A DNA stretch of 37,623 nucleotides, taken from contig JAUNPQ010000016.1 of the NCBI GenBank assembly GCA_030536615.1, positions 1 through 37,623 on the forward strand, written 5' to 3'. This document shows positions 23,436 to 32,602 of this stretch, piece by piece (position 1 is the first letter of the stretch; each line of letters begins with the position of its first letter). The translations under genes and the position numbers were made by a program. The stretch comes from Bacteroidales bacterium (GTDB lineage: Bacteria > Bacteroidota > Bacteroidia > Bacteroidales > Muribaculaceae). A model generated the notes under the pieces. It had not been told where the DNA came from. It made no database searches and saw nothing but the letters and a program-made list of their open reading frames with translations.

Positions 23436-25429
23436 ATCTCAACAGTCAGTGTTACCCGGAAATTGCGTTTTGGCATCGGATAATTCAAAATAACGTCATA
23501 ATCCTGGCTGAGCAGATTGTTCACTTCAAGCAATGCACGCATATTGACACGTCCAAGCGTCAGGTCGCGGCTGAGGGATATATCACTTGTATACCACGGC
23601 TGCGTGTAATTGTAGCGGATGTTCTCCTGCTGGTTATAGCGCTCACCCACATATATATAGCTATAGTTGAGATTCCATTTGCGCCATGTGAGATTTATGA
23701 CCGCGGCGCCTGAGTTTCGGGGAATATATGGAATCTGGTCGCGGTAGTAATTGTCAGCGGGATTGGTCACGTCAATGGCACGCTGGAAAGTGTATTGGGC
23801 GCGGACTGTGGCATAGAAATCACGGAAGGGATTCAGAGTGACAAGCGCCGTCACGTCAATACCGCGGATGTCAACTTTGCCCAGATTGAGCATTGTCCAG
23901 CGGAACTGCTGACCTTTGGGATATGCCACAATCTTGTCTTTTACGCGGTTATAGTATATGTCTGTGCTGAAGCGCATGGCACTGACAAATCCACGGTCAT
24001 TCTTGCTGAACAGAAGGCCTAAGTTGTATTGTGTCACACGTTCAGGTTCAAGCTTGGAGTTGCCCATATCGGCATAATAGAGATCATTGAAAGTCGGCAT
24101 GCGGTATGACTGCTTGTAGAATGCCCGTGCCGAAAGGCCTCTGCACAGTGTGTATGACACAAAGGCGGCGGGGGTGAGCACATGTTTGTCGGCCAGAGCT
24201 TCCTGACCTTTGAGTATGTCATGGATAAAAGTACCCAACACACTTCCCTGAAATTTGAAGCGCCTGTAATCTATGGCAGTGGCCACTGAGAGCATGTTTG
24301 TGAACCGGTCAGGTTTGGCAAAGCCATATACATCAGCATCAAGAGCGTTCCACATGAAATCATATGCGGCTGAGACGTGCCACCAGGGAAAGATAGTATA
24401 TTGGTTGGATGACGAGAAATAGACCTCTTTTTGTTTGTAGAGATTGTCAATCTTTATCTGTTTGTCATCATTGTTCACATAATGTGTGCGGTAAAAAGCA
24501 TATTTGAGATTGTTGAGCGTTGTGAACTTGCCGAAAGACTGTGTGTAGCTGCCCTGTACAAACGAGTTTGTGTCCCATATTCTCTCGCCGCGCCGCCACA
24601 CGTTGTTGACAATAGCGCCTGGAACGCCCCGCTCAGAATTGTAGTTATAGGCCTTGAAATGCCACTCTCCAAGATTCAGTTGCCCGTTGACATTAACTTC
24701 GATACGCGTGGCGTTTATGTCACCGTTCTGGCGCACAGCCGTTGTGTCATAGGCAAGTTCTCCCGCCGGATTGACACGGCGATAACGGAATTTGTACTTG
24801 CCGCTTGAGTTTATCCATTCGGCACTGAGAGAGGTGTTCACTTTCTCGGATAACTTGAGTTCCACCAGAGCGGAGGGGTTTAAAAGATCAAATGAGCCGG
24901 TGCGCATCGTGGCTCTGGCATGATAGGTCTCCTGGCCGTTGAAGCGGGGAGTGCGCGTGCGTATGTATATTGAACCGGCAGAGCCGAAATCCTTGGCCGG
25001 CTGCAGAATCTCGCTCTTCTGGCCGTTATAGAGCGATATACCCTCGATGTTATCAAGCGAGAACTGGCCGAGGTCAATCTGCCCGTTCTGAGCATTACCG
25101 AGTTCCACACCATCATATACAACGCCGGTGTGGTTGGTTCCCATTGACCTTATGTTGACTGTCTTGATACCTCCCACCCCGCCATAATCTTTTACCTGAA
25201 CACCTGAGAAATATCGCAAGGCATCGGCAATGCTGTTACTGTTGAGACGTTGCAGTTCCTCTCCGTCAAGACTTTGCGCAGGTATCACCTCGACTTTCGG
25301 GGTCGCCGCTGTGACAACGACTTCGTGCAGCCGCTGTATTTTGTCAGGATTGAATGTTGAGTCCGATGGCTCTGTGGCATAGGCGGCAATGATGGCCATG
25401 CACATAAGAGTTGCTGGAATAGGCCTCAT
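23432..25429 (-). CDS. btuB: TonB-dependent cobalamin transporter BtuB
   Basis: A 665-residue outer-membrane receptor. After a signal peptide (about 1-19) comes a TonB box (LHEVVVTA, about residues 34-41), a plug domain (about 50-160, with IADALRYFSGVQVKDYGGVGGIKTVNIRSMG) and a beta-barrel to the C-terminal aromatic-ended strand FRVTLTVEI. It lacks the carboxypeptidase-like N-terminal domain of SusC proteins, consistent with a BtuB-type importer. A cobalamin riboswitch and attenuator lie just upstream (25459-25795), which supports cobalamin or another corrinoid as the substrate. First gene of a six-gene operon. Confidence 0.93.
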   Translation of the reverse strand: MRPIPATLMCMAIIAAYATEPSDSTFNPDKIQRLHEVVVTAATPKVEVIPAQSLDGEELQRLNSNSIADALRYFSGVQVKDYGGVGGIKTVNIRSMGTNHTGVVYDGVELGNAQNGQIDLGQFSLDNIEGISLYNGQKSEILQPAKDFGSAGSIYIRTRTPRFNGQETYHARATMRTGSFDLLNPSALVELKLSEKVNTSLSAEWINSSGKYKFRYRRVNPAGELAYDTTAVRQNGDINATRIEVNVNGQLNLGEWHFKAYNYNSERGVPGAIVNNVWRRGERIWDTNSFVQGSYTQSFGKFTTLNNLKYAFYRTHYVNNDDKQIKIDNLYKQKEVYFSSSNQYTIFPWWHVSAAYDFMWNALDADVYGFAKPDRFTNMLSVATAIDYRRFKFQGSVLGTFIHDILKGQEALADKHVLTPAAFVSYTLCRGLSARAFYKQSYRMPTFNDLYYADMGNSKLEPERVTQYNLGLLFSKNDRGFVSAMRFSTDIYYNRVKDKIVAYPKGQQFRWTMLNLGKVDIRGIDVTALVTLNPFRDFYATVRAQYTFQRAIDVTNPADNYYRDQIPYIPRNSGAAVINLTWRKWNLNYSYIYVGERYNQQENIRYNYTQPWYTSDISLSRDLTLGRVNMRALLEVNNLLSQDYDVILNYPMPKRNFRVTLTVEI

Positions 25430-25458
25430 CTATAAGGTTTTGTCTGATGTAACTATAC

Positions 25459-25499
25459 AAAAATTTCCCGTTTTGTGGACTGTGGCCGCAAACGGGAAA
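25459..25499 (-). terminator. Riboswitch-controlled attenuator ahead of btuB
   Basis: On the minus strand a perfect 10-bp stem (25499-25490 with 25473-25464) is followed directly by five U residues (25463-25459). It sits between the B12 aptamer and the btuB start (29 nt further on). Upstream segment 25526-25536 is complementary to its 3' arm at 10 of 11 positions and could act as an antiterminator. Confidence 0.8.
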
Positions 25500-25594
25500 A
25501 TATATGATGACAATCGTTATCTGACAAAACCGGAAATGCTGCATCCTGCCTTGTATTTCTTAGTCCATGATCCCGTAGACGGTAGTTCTATGTG

Positions 25595-25795
25595 ATATGG
25601 CAGGTCTTCTGACTTATCCCGGTTTGTCCGCGCCTTCCCGGCTTTGCAGCCAGTGACTTGATGCGGAAAACTTTTGCCCGGCAGATCAACACCGTTCCGG
25701 GCGGGAAATACAGCAGCGGGTACTGTCAAGGATTCTAACCTTGTTCCCTATTAATGCTCTTAAGTCCCGTCTCTTCAGGACAAAGCAACCATTTC
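25595..25795 (-). promoter_or_regulatory. Cobalamin (adenosylcobalamin-type) riboswitch
   Basis: Read on the minus strand, the conserved cobalamin-aptamer segments appear in order: GGTTAGAATCC, ACAGTACCCGCTGCTGTA, GTCACTGGC, and the 3' B12 box AAGTCAGAAGACCTGCC (at 25615-25599). The aptamer begins directly after the btuB promoter. High cobalamin should favour the downstream attenuator and shut off all six genes. The exact 5' boundary is approximate. Confidence 0.93.
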
Positions 25796-25800
25796 TGCCG

Positions 25801-25832
25801 CAAAGATACAACTTTTTATTTTATAGCCCAAA
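25801..25832 (-). promoter_or_regulatory. Bacteroidota-type promoter of the cobalamin operon
   Basis: Minus-strand TTTG (25832-25829), a 20-bp spacer and TATCTTTG (25808-25801) match the consensus. Transcription would begin near 25795, at the start of the riboswitch. Confidence 0.8.
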
Positions 25833-25860
25833 TATCACAGCTTTTTTGCTAATTATTCGT

Positions 25861-25868
25861 TATTTTTG
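25861..25868 (+). promoter_or_regulatory. Candidate -7 box of the SIMPL-domain gene
   Basis: TATTTTTG at 25861-25868 fits TAnnTTTG and lies 57 bp before the ATG. The nearest upstream TTTG (25845-25848) is only 12 bp away, as also seen for the phosphatase gene, so the -33 element is doubtful. Confidence 0.4.
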
Positions 25869-25925
25869 CATCAGGAAGCTGTCATCATGACACAGCATTT
25901 ATAAACACCATATACCTAAGTACAT

Positions 25926-26636
25926 ATGAAAAGAAAATTGCGTCAGCACCTCACCCTGTCATTTCTCGTAGCTGCCACGGCATTGTGCTTTCACATGCCG
26001 GCGCACGCCCAGACATCGGCTCAGGCTTTCATTGAAGTCAACGGAACCACAACATTGAACATAGCCCCTGACCGCATAACTGTTGAAATTGAGATCGAGG
26101 AATACTTCCGGCCGGACAAAAGCGGTGACAGCACCGTTGTCAGGCTGCGTGACATAGAGAGGTCCGTGCGCAAGGAGCTTTCCGGAATAAACGTGCCTGA
26201 CTCACTCATCATCACGTCTGATCTTGGCAATTACCGCGACCGGAGAACGGGAGGCCGCTTTCTAATGGCCAAAAGCATATCGGCCACACTCACGGATTAT
26301 CAGCAGCTTGACCGGCTCTCGGAGAAAATGTCAATGCGCGGCATAAGGAGTTTCCGCATTGCCCGTCTTGACAACAGCATGCTTGAGACCTATAACCGTC
26401 AGGGCCTTAAGGGAGCGCTTGATGCTGCACGTGCCAAGGCCGAATTCATTGCTGAGAATGAAGGTCTTGTGATAACCACCCCTCTGGAAATAATTGAGAC
26501 CGGCATAAACAGCTATGGTATGCCGGCAGTCAGCAATGCCGCCTACGATGCCGGCGGCAGCATGGAGAACATGCGCCACATCACGCGCCGCTACAATGTG
26601 CGCGTCCGCTATCTGTTCTCGCCAAAATCCAATTGA
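25926..26636 (+). CDS. SIMPL-domain (DUF541) envelope protein
   Basis: A 236-residue protein with a signal peptide (about 1-28, cleaved after AHA). The mature part has the DUF541/SIMPL layout: an N-terminal strand region FIEVNGTTTLNIAPDRITVEIEI, the helical GALDAARAKAEFIAENEGL segment, and a final strand ITRRYNVRVRYLF. The family is periplasmic or surface-associated and has no agreed biochemical function. It is transcribed divergently from the cobalamin operon and converges, with a 4-bp gap, on the M15 peptidase gene. Confidence 0.85.
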   Translation: MKRKLRQHLTLSFLVAATALCFHMPAHAQTSAQAFIEVNGTTTLNIAPDRITVEIEIEEYFRPDKSGDSTVVRLRDIERSVRKELSGINVPDSLIITSDLGNYRDRRTGGRFLMAKSISATLTDYQQLDRLSEKMSMRGIRSFRIARLDNSMLETYNRQGLKGALDAARAKAEFIAENEGLVITTPLEIIETGINSYGMPAVSNAAYDAGGSMENMRHITRRYNVRVRYLFSPKSN

Positions 26637-26640
26637 ACGG

Positions 26641-27519
26641 TCATCTGTGCGCTTTGTACAGGTCTCTGTAATGAAGTAGTTCGGGACGAAACTCAAAGTG
26701 CATGGTGTCATAATGATACCATGCGCCGCCCCATATGAATCCGTGTTTCTCAAAGATCTCCACAATCCGGGCAGGTATGCGGTTGCGATATCGGATTCTG
26801 TCTGTTTCTCTGGCCCGCGGATTCCGGAATTTCCAATAATCCGATTTGTCAACGCCTATGTCAAAGGCTATGCCATAGCTGTGCGCGCTCTGACGGTTTG
26901 CTCCGCGCACCTTGCGCCAATAAAATGTTCCGGATGATTTAAGCAACGGTCGCAGATCCGGGTGAGCCGCAAGTTCTGCCGCCACCCGCCGCAGAGAATC
27001 AGCAGCACCGTTTGTGCGGCTGAAATACACGCGTTGTCCAAACCAATCAACACGCTCCAACTGCCGGCGCACAGCCGCCTCATCAGCGCCATACATCTTT
27101 TTGAAGAAAGCATCGGAGCGCGAGCGCCCGGCATCAGAGAGATAGGCAGGTGCGGAATCAGGCACCTCGTAAGGGACAAAAAACATATCCTCTATGTCTG
27201 AATTGTCAAGCAGTTCGTCAAAGGATTTTTCTTTTCCGTCATCATAAGTCAGCTCTGACCCGTCTGCCATGCGGATACGTCCGTCGGCATATCCCACAAC
27301 AAAATCCGGATACGCGTGCATAAGTGCCCTGACGCCAAGAGGCATATCCGGCTGTATCCCGGCCGTGTCCTCCTTTGCCTGACACGGCACGGTGTCAGTC
27401 ACCGTTGTTTCATCCGCCCCATGTATGGCTGAGACAGAAGTGTCGCTGCCGGACGCGCTGCATGAGGTGATCCACAGCAGCATGACCGGCAGCGCCATTA
27501 TATTCTTTGTCAATGTCAT
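26641..27519 (-). CDS. M15-family peptidase lipoprotein (peptidoglycan peptidase)
   Basis: A 292-residue lipoprotein with its Cys at 20 (WITSC). The C-terminal half is an M15 (VanY/L,D- or D,D-carboxypeptidase type) metallopeptidase. The zinc ligands are His213 and Asp220 in SAHSYGIAFDIGV and His274 in MHFEFRP; WYHYD just before supplies the catalytic acid region. Members cut peptidoglycan stem peptides. The start codon overlaps the stop of the WG-repeat lipoprotein gene by 4 bp, so both are probably made together and act in the periplasm. Confidence 0.88.
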   Translation of the reverse strand: MTLTKNIMALPVMLLWITSCSASGSDTSVSAIHGADETTVTDTVPCQAKEDTAGIQPDMPLGVRALMHAYPDFVVGYADGRIRMADGSELTYDDGKEKSFDELLDNSDIEDMFFVPYEVPDSAPAYLSDAGRSRSDAFFKKMYGADEAAVRRQLERVDWFGQRVYFSRTNGAADSLRRVAAELAAHPDLRPLLKSSGTFYWRKVRGANRQSAHSYGIAFDIGVDKSDYWKFRNPRARETDRIRYRNRIPARIVEIFEKHGFIWGGAWYHYDTMHFEFRPELLHYRDLYKAHR

Positions 27520-29507
27520 TCGTATTTCTGTATCAGAGCAACATTGTGCCGCTCTATCTCATTCAGTTCATTGACTGAGACATCCGCCTTTGTGGGCTTG
27601 TACCAGTCATATTTGCTGAAATGGTCACTCAGGTCCTTTGAGGCGAATTTGCGTCCGTGCATGGCATAGACCGTGTTGCGCATGATACGGAGCTGTGCCT
27701 TTGTGTAGCCTTTGAGATCATCTGCCGTCAGTTTGCGCGCAGTCACCATCTGCCGGTAATCATCGCTGCCTGACTCCTGTGCCTGAGCGGATTCCTCGGC
27801 CTGGGATGTCTGAGGTATTGCCGGCGCATTCTCAAAATAGCCATAGGCCTCTGCCACAAGCACCTGTTCATTTCCATCAAAGTATGTGAGATAGAAACTG
27901 TTGTTATACTTGTTGTCATAAGAGAGCAATACATCCGTATTGCCTTTCTTGAGAATAGCTCCGGTAGCATTTGAAGATCTCTGTGCGCCCTGATGATCCA
28001 CTTTGAATCCTTTGGCTTCAAGAGTTTTTATAACGGCCTTGTAAAATTCCTCGTTAAGTTTGTCAGAGCCGGTGACTTTCACCCGGTAAACAAAAAGCCG
28101 TGCATCCGGATTCCATTGATAACTTCCTGAGTATGATCCGTCGTTATAAACATACTTCGCAGCATCCTCTGAAAAGACAAGGTTGCACTGTATCCGGTAT
28201 TTCTTGTTATCGACATTCGCGGCTTCATAATCAACATCACGGGAAGCGTATTTATAGCTGCATTCTGTGCCTTTATTAATGTCCACCGAGGTAGCACCGA
28301 GCTTATATGTCGCGGGCATGTTCTCCATAAGCACTTTCTCGACAGCCAATGAGGCAAGACCTTCAACGTCAAAATAGTCACTTTCTATGCTTGAGAACAG
28401 AGAAAGTGCCGTTGAAAGAGCTTTGAAATCTTCTTTACCTTTCTGTTTGCCGTCGTTGTCCAGAAGAATATATTTGCCATGGTCACGGGCAATGATGCCG
28501 AATTTGCCGGCATTCTCTTCAATGCCTGTTCCGTCAACCTCCTGAAGTACCTCGCCTTCTTTGTCAAGGCGCACAATCTGATCGCCACGATCATTGACAG
28601 CCATGAAATTGCCTGTGCCGTCAAACACTATTCTGCGGTATTTTGGTCTGATGAGTGTCTCACCTTCCATATCGGCAACACCCCAGTCGCCGTTGCTGCT
28701 GAATATTACATACTTGCCATCATAGTCCTGTATTCTTGTGATCTTGGAGGGGAACTTTCTGACTTCTCCTTTTTTGTCAAGCAGCACGCAACGGTCATCA
28801 TCAGTTCTGACTGACAGATAGCCGCCTTTGAAACCGGTTGAAGAAAGTGAATATTCTTCTTTGATTTTGAACTGTACTTCGCCTTTCTTATTGATGACTT
28901 TTCTTATAACAGCATTGTCATCGCCTTCTCCAACAACAGCCAGACCTTCAGAAAAATCAAAGGCATCGCTGAACTTGTTTTTAAACGCCGCCTTACCGTC
29001 AGTGTCAACAAATGTCACCATACCGTCCGAGAGCGTCACTCTCAGCAGCCCGTCAGCATAACCTGCCGCACATTCCTCCACTTCTTTTCCGTCAATGGCC
29101 GTAAGGTCAAATTTCTTTGCACCGTCCTTGTCAACCAAAGAAATACGTTCGCCGGCACGGACAACAGGAATGAGGCCGTCAGACATATAACCCACCTGCT
29201 TCAGATTGTCGCAGTCTTTCACAAGCTCAGGCTTTTTACTGCCAACGGTATAGAGGGCATAAGTCTCGTCCTCACGTACGCTGAACACGCCGTTGTATGC
29301 CACCGTGGGCATATTCTTGAACTCGTCCTCATAAACAATATCTCCGTCATTGTTGACCATGCTCCAGCTGCCGCCACTGCTCAACTGCACGGGAATAAGT
29401 TCAATATTGTTCCATTTTTCATCACTGCTGTCGCCTGAGCATGAAGAGGCCGCCAGCACCAGTGCCGCCGACATAGCCACGCCCATTGTTGTTTTTAAAA
29501 ATTTCAT
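27516..29507 (-). CDS. WG-repeat lipoprotein with C-terminal YARHG domain
   Basis: A 663-residue lipoprotein with its Cys at about residue 23 (AASSC). The N-terminal half consists of diverged WG-type beta repeats (SWSMVNNDGDIVYEDEF, GDWGVADMEGETLIRPKYRR, and weaker copies), often found in secreted scaffold proteins. The middle (about 385-545) has no family that I recognise. The C-terminus (about 590-663) is a YARHG domain, with NTVYAMHGRKFASKDLSDHF; the signature here reads YAMHG. YARHG domains are extracellular and linked to peptidases or peptidoglycan. Coupling to an M15 peptidase gene fits this. Confidence 0.82.
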   Translation of the reverse strand: MKFLKTTMGVAMSAALVLAASSCSGDSSDEKWNNIELIPVQLSSGGSWSMVNNDGDIVYEDEFKNMPTVAYNGVFSVREDETYALYTVGSKKPELVKDCDNLKQVGYMSDGLIPVVRAGERISLVDKDGAKKFDLTAIDGKEVEECAAGYADGLLRVTLSDGMVTFVDTDGKAAFKNKFSDAFDFSEGLAVVGEGDDNAVIRKVINKKGEVQFKIKEEYSLSSTGFKGGYLSVRTDDDRCVLLDKKGEVRKFPSKITRIQDYDGKYVIFSSNGDWGVADMEGETLIRPKYRRIVFDGTGNFMAVNDRGDQIVRLDKEGEVLQEVDGTGIEENAGKFGIIARDHGKYILLDNDGKQKGKEDFKALSTALSLFSSIESDYFDVEGLASLAVEKVLMENMPATYKLGATSVDINKGTECSYKYASRDVDYEAANVDNKKYRIQCNLVFSEDAAKYVYNDGSYSGSYQWNPDARLFVYRVKVTGSDKLNEEFYKAVIKTLEAKGFKVDHQGAQRSSNATGAILKKGNTDVLLSYDNKYNNSFYLTYFDGNEQVLVAEAYGYFENAPAIPQTSQAEESAQAQESGSDDYRQMVTARKLTADDLKGYTKAQLRIMRNTVYAMHGRKFASKDLSDHFSKYDWYKPTKADVSVNELNEIERHNVALIQKYE

Positions 29508-29544
29508 AGGGTGTTGGGTTATTGGTTTATAAAATTCGTATTCA

Positions 29545-29552
29545 CAAAGGTA
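29545..29552 (-). promoter_or_regulatory. Candidate -7 box of the WG/YARHG - M15 operon
   Basis: Minus-strand TACCTTTG (29552-29545) fits TAnnTTTG, 37 bp before the start codon. No TTTG is found at the -33 distance. Confidence 0.45.
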
Positions 29553-29594
29553 ATAAAAGTTCCGTTTAGAAACGCTGAATAGTTACATGATTTA

Positions 29595-29603
29595 CCCCCC
29601 CCC
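29595..29603. repeat. Homopolymer of nine C in the uvrA - WG gene interval
   Basis: Nine consecutive C (G on the minus strand) lie about 43 bp upstream of the -7 box of the WG/YARHG gene. Tracts of this length slip readily. Confidence 0.85.
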
Positions 29604-29710
29604 GTTAAATAATGTTAAGATAGTGGTAATATTGCTAATTTACCGGAATTCAACTGCAAATCGTCTTGGAACAGCCAATAAATTCATTATTGAGAGCGTC
29701 TAAAATTTTT

Positions 29711-32602
29711 TTAATCTCCAAGTTCCTCGGCCAGATAAGGCGCAGTGGGAGAATCAGAGGCGGCAATCTGTTCAGGTGTACCGGCGGCAATTATCCGGCC
29801 ACCGTTCTTACCGCCACCGGGACCCATGTCAATTATATGGTCGGCGCTTTTCAGCACATCAAGGTTGTGCTCAATCACAAGGACAGTGTTACCCCGGTCA
29901 ACAAGCCGGTTCAGAAGCACCATCAAGGTCTTTATGTCATCAAAATGAAGACCTGTGGTGGGTTCGTCGAGTATGAAAAGTGTCTTGCCCGTATCTTTCT
30001 TGGCAAGTTCTGTAGCAAGCTTGACACGCTGGTTCTCGCCGCCTGACAAGGTTGAGGACGGTTGGCCGAGCCTTATGTATCCGAGACCTATCTCATCAAG
30101 CACTTTCAGTTTTTTGACAATAGCAGGTACTGACGCAAAGAATTCCACGGCCTGAGATATTGTCATGTCAAGGACATCGGCTATACTCTTGCCTTTAAAC
30201 CTCACCTCGAGGGTCTCACGGTTATAACGCTTGCCGTGACACATCTCGCATTGTACAAGCACATCGGGCAGAAAATTCATTTCTATTGTCCGGTAGCCAT
30301 TGCCGGCACAAGCCTCGCAGCGCCCCCCGCTCACGTTGAAACTGAAGCGGCCCGGCTTGTAGCCTCTGATCTTGCTCTCGGGAAGATTGACGTACAATGA
30401 TCTTATGTCAGAGAATACGCCGGTATAGGTGGCCGGATTTGACCGTGGCGACTTGCCCAACGGTGACTGGTCGACGGTGACTACCTTGTCTATATTGCCG
30501 TCACCCTCAAGCAGCTTATATGGCAGCGGCTCTGCAGTGGAACGATAGAATTTCTTCGCCAGAATAGGATAAAGCGTACCGTTCACAAGCGATGACTTGC
30601 CACTACCCGACACACCGGATATACATGTCAGTGTGCCAAGCGGAAGACTGAACGTCACATCCTTGAGATTGTTGCCGGTGCAGCCACGCAAAACAATCTC
30701 TTTGCCGTTTCCCTTGCGACGTTTGCCGGGAACATCTATATGACGGTTCCCGTTGAGATATGATGCCGTGAGGGTATCTGCCGCAAGCATCTTTTCAGGT
30801 GTTCCCTGAAAAACGACATTGCCCCCTTTGCGTCCTGCTGCCGGACCAATATCCACAATATAATCGGCATCGAGCATTATATCCTTGTCATGCTCAACGA
30901 CAATAACCGAATTTGATGCGTCGCGCAGCCGTTTCAATGAATTGATGAGGCGGCGGTTGTCACGCTGATGCAGTCCTATTGACGGCTCATCAAGTATATA
31001 GAGCACATTCACAAGTTCAGAGCCAAGCTGCGTGGCAAGACGTATGCGCTGGCTTTCACCGCCCGACAAGGTTGCGGAGGCCCGGTTTAGCTGTAGATAA
31101 TCCAGACCCACGTCAATAAGGAAATGCAGCCGGTTTCGTACTTCTTTCACAACCTCGGCGGCAACAGCGCGCTCACGCGCATCCATGCCAGTGTCAATGT
31201 TGCCCAGAAAGTCATAGAGGTCTGAAATATCCATCCTTGACAGTTCTGCAATGTTTTTGCCGCCGATGAAGAAATGAAGTGCCTCGCGGTTCAGCCTGTC
31301 ACCGTGGCATTGCGGGCATAGCGCGCGTGTGTAGAATTGTCCACTCCATTTACGTGCCGCGGCGCCGGCATCGTCGTCCTGCTGCATCTCTATATACTTC
31401 ACAACGCCCTCATAACTCATGAAATAATTGTGAAGCGACATTGTCTCATTCCTGATGACCAGACGTTCTGCCGTGCCGTTCATGATCTCATCCACGCATT
31501 CATCAGGCAACAGCTCAAACGGAGTATCAAGGGTGCAGCCGTATTTTTCACATATCGCTCCGATCTGCCAGAAGATCATGGAATTCTTATACTTGCCCAA
31601 CGGGGCTATCGCGCCATTGCGTATGCTCAGTTTCTTGTCAGGCGTGACCTTTTCCGTATCAACTATATTGACATATCCCAGGCCTTTGCAATGGGGACAT
31701 GCACCTTGGGGAGAATTGAACGAGAAATTATGGGGTGCCGGCTCACGGTAGGAGATGCCTGACACGGGATCCATCAGTGACTGCGAATAGTGTGTGATTG
31801 TACCGGCCTCAACATCATAGACCATCATCTGCTTGTCACCGCGGTCAAGGGCGATATCAATGGTATCACGCAGGCGCTCGGGCTCTGTGGCTGACACACG
31901 GATGCGGTCAACGACGAGTTCAACGGAATGGTTCTTATAACGGTCAAGCTTCATGCCGTATTCAATCTCGCGGAGTTCACCGTCCACACGCACACGGAGA
32001 TATCCCTTTTTGCGCAGGTTTTCAAACAATTCCTTATAGTGGCCCTTACGGTTGCGCACAAGCGGTGCAAGTATGTAGACACGCCGACCGTCAAAACGTC
32101 CGGCAACAAGTTCCATGATTTTCTGGCGCGTATATTTCACCATCGCCTCTCCGCTGACGTATGACCGTGCACGGCCTATACGGGCAAAGAGCAGGCGCAG
32201 AAAGTCATAAATTTCCGTCGTGGTGCCTATGGTTGACCGCGGGTTGCGGTTGATTGTCTTCTGTTCTATGGCGATAACGGGACTGAGCCCGCTGATCTTG
32301 TCAACGTCCGGACGTTCAAGTGATCCAAGCAGGTTGCGGGCGTAGGCCGAGAATGTCTCTATGTAGCGCCGTTGCCCCTCCGCAAAGATGGTGTTGAATG
32401 CCAATGATGATTTTCCGCTGCCCGAAAGTCCGGTGATCACCGTCAGCGAGTTGCGGGGAATGGTCACGTCAATATTTTTCAGATTGTTGACGCGCGCGCC
32501 TTCAACAACCAGAAGCCCGGTGCCGTCATCGGCAGTGAGCGTCCGGTTGGCATGCGTGTAGTTTTCAGGCACAATGCCGATTGTATTTTTCAGTTCACCC
32601 AT
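29711..32602 (-). CDS. uvrA: Excinuclease ABC subunit UvrA
   Basis: A 963-residue nucleotide-excision-repair protein that finds DNA damage and loads UvrB. It has two ABC ATPase modules: Walker [16 protein letters not shown] and [13 protein letters not shown], and two ABC signatures [13 protein letters not shown] and [13 protein letters not shown], each followed by [11 protein letters not shown] or [11 protein letters not shown]. The C-terminal zinc finger is complete (CEACAGNGY ... CEMCHGKRY). In the first zinc module only CPHCKG is present; the preceding Cys pair is replaced by DPVSG. Its start overlaps the mltD-like gene by 13 bp, so it belongs to that operon. Confidence 0.97.
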   Translation of the reverse strand: MGELKNTIGIVPENYTHANRTLTADDGTGLLVVEGARVNNLKNIDVTIPRNSLTVITGLSGSGKSSLAFNTIFAEGQRRYIETFSAYARNLLGSLERPDVDKISGLSPVIAIEQKTINRNPRSTIGTTTEIYDFLRLLFARIGRARSYVSGEAMVKYTRQKIMELVAGRFDGRRVYILAPLVRNRKGHYKELFENLRKKGYLRVRVDGELREIEYGMKLDRYKNHSVELVVDRIRVSATEPERLRDTIDIALDRGDKQMMVYDVEAGTITHYSQSLMDPVSGISYREPAPHNFSFNSPQGACPHCKGLGYVNIVDTEKVTPDKKLSIRNGAIAPLGKYKNSMIFWQIGAICEKYGCTLDTPFELLPDECVDEIMNGTAERLVIRNETMSLHNYFMSYEGVVKYIEMQQDDDAGAAARKWSGQFYTRALCPQCHGDRLNREALHFFIGGKNIAELSRMDISDLYDFLGNIDTGMDARERAVAAEVVKEVRNRLHFLIDVGLDYLQLNRASATLSGGESQRIRLATQLGSELVNVLYILDEPSIGLHQRDNRRLINSLKRLRDASNSVIVVEHDKDIMLDADYIVDIGPAAGRKGGNVVFQGTPEKMLAADTLTASYLNGNRHIDVPGKRRKGNGKEIVLRGCTGNNLKDVTFSLPLGTLTCISGVSGSGKSSLVNGTLYPILAKKFYRSTAEPLPYKLLEGDGNIDKVVTVDQSPLGKSPRSNPATYTGVFSDIRSLYVNLPESKIRGYKPGRFSFNVSGGRCEACAGNGYRTIEMNFLPDVLVQCEMCHGKRYNRETLEVRFKGKSIADVLDMTISQAVEFFASVPAIVKKLKVLDEIGLGYIRLGQPSSTLSGGENQRVKLATELAKKDTGKTLFILDEPTTGLHFDDIKTLMVLLNRLVDRGNTVLVIEHNLDVLKSADHIIDMGPGGGKNGGRIIAAGTPEQIAASDSPTAPYLAEELGD

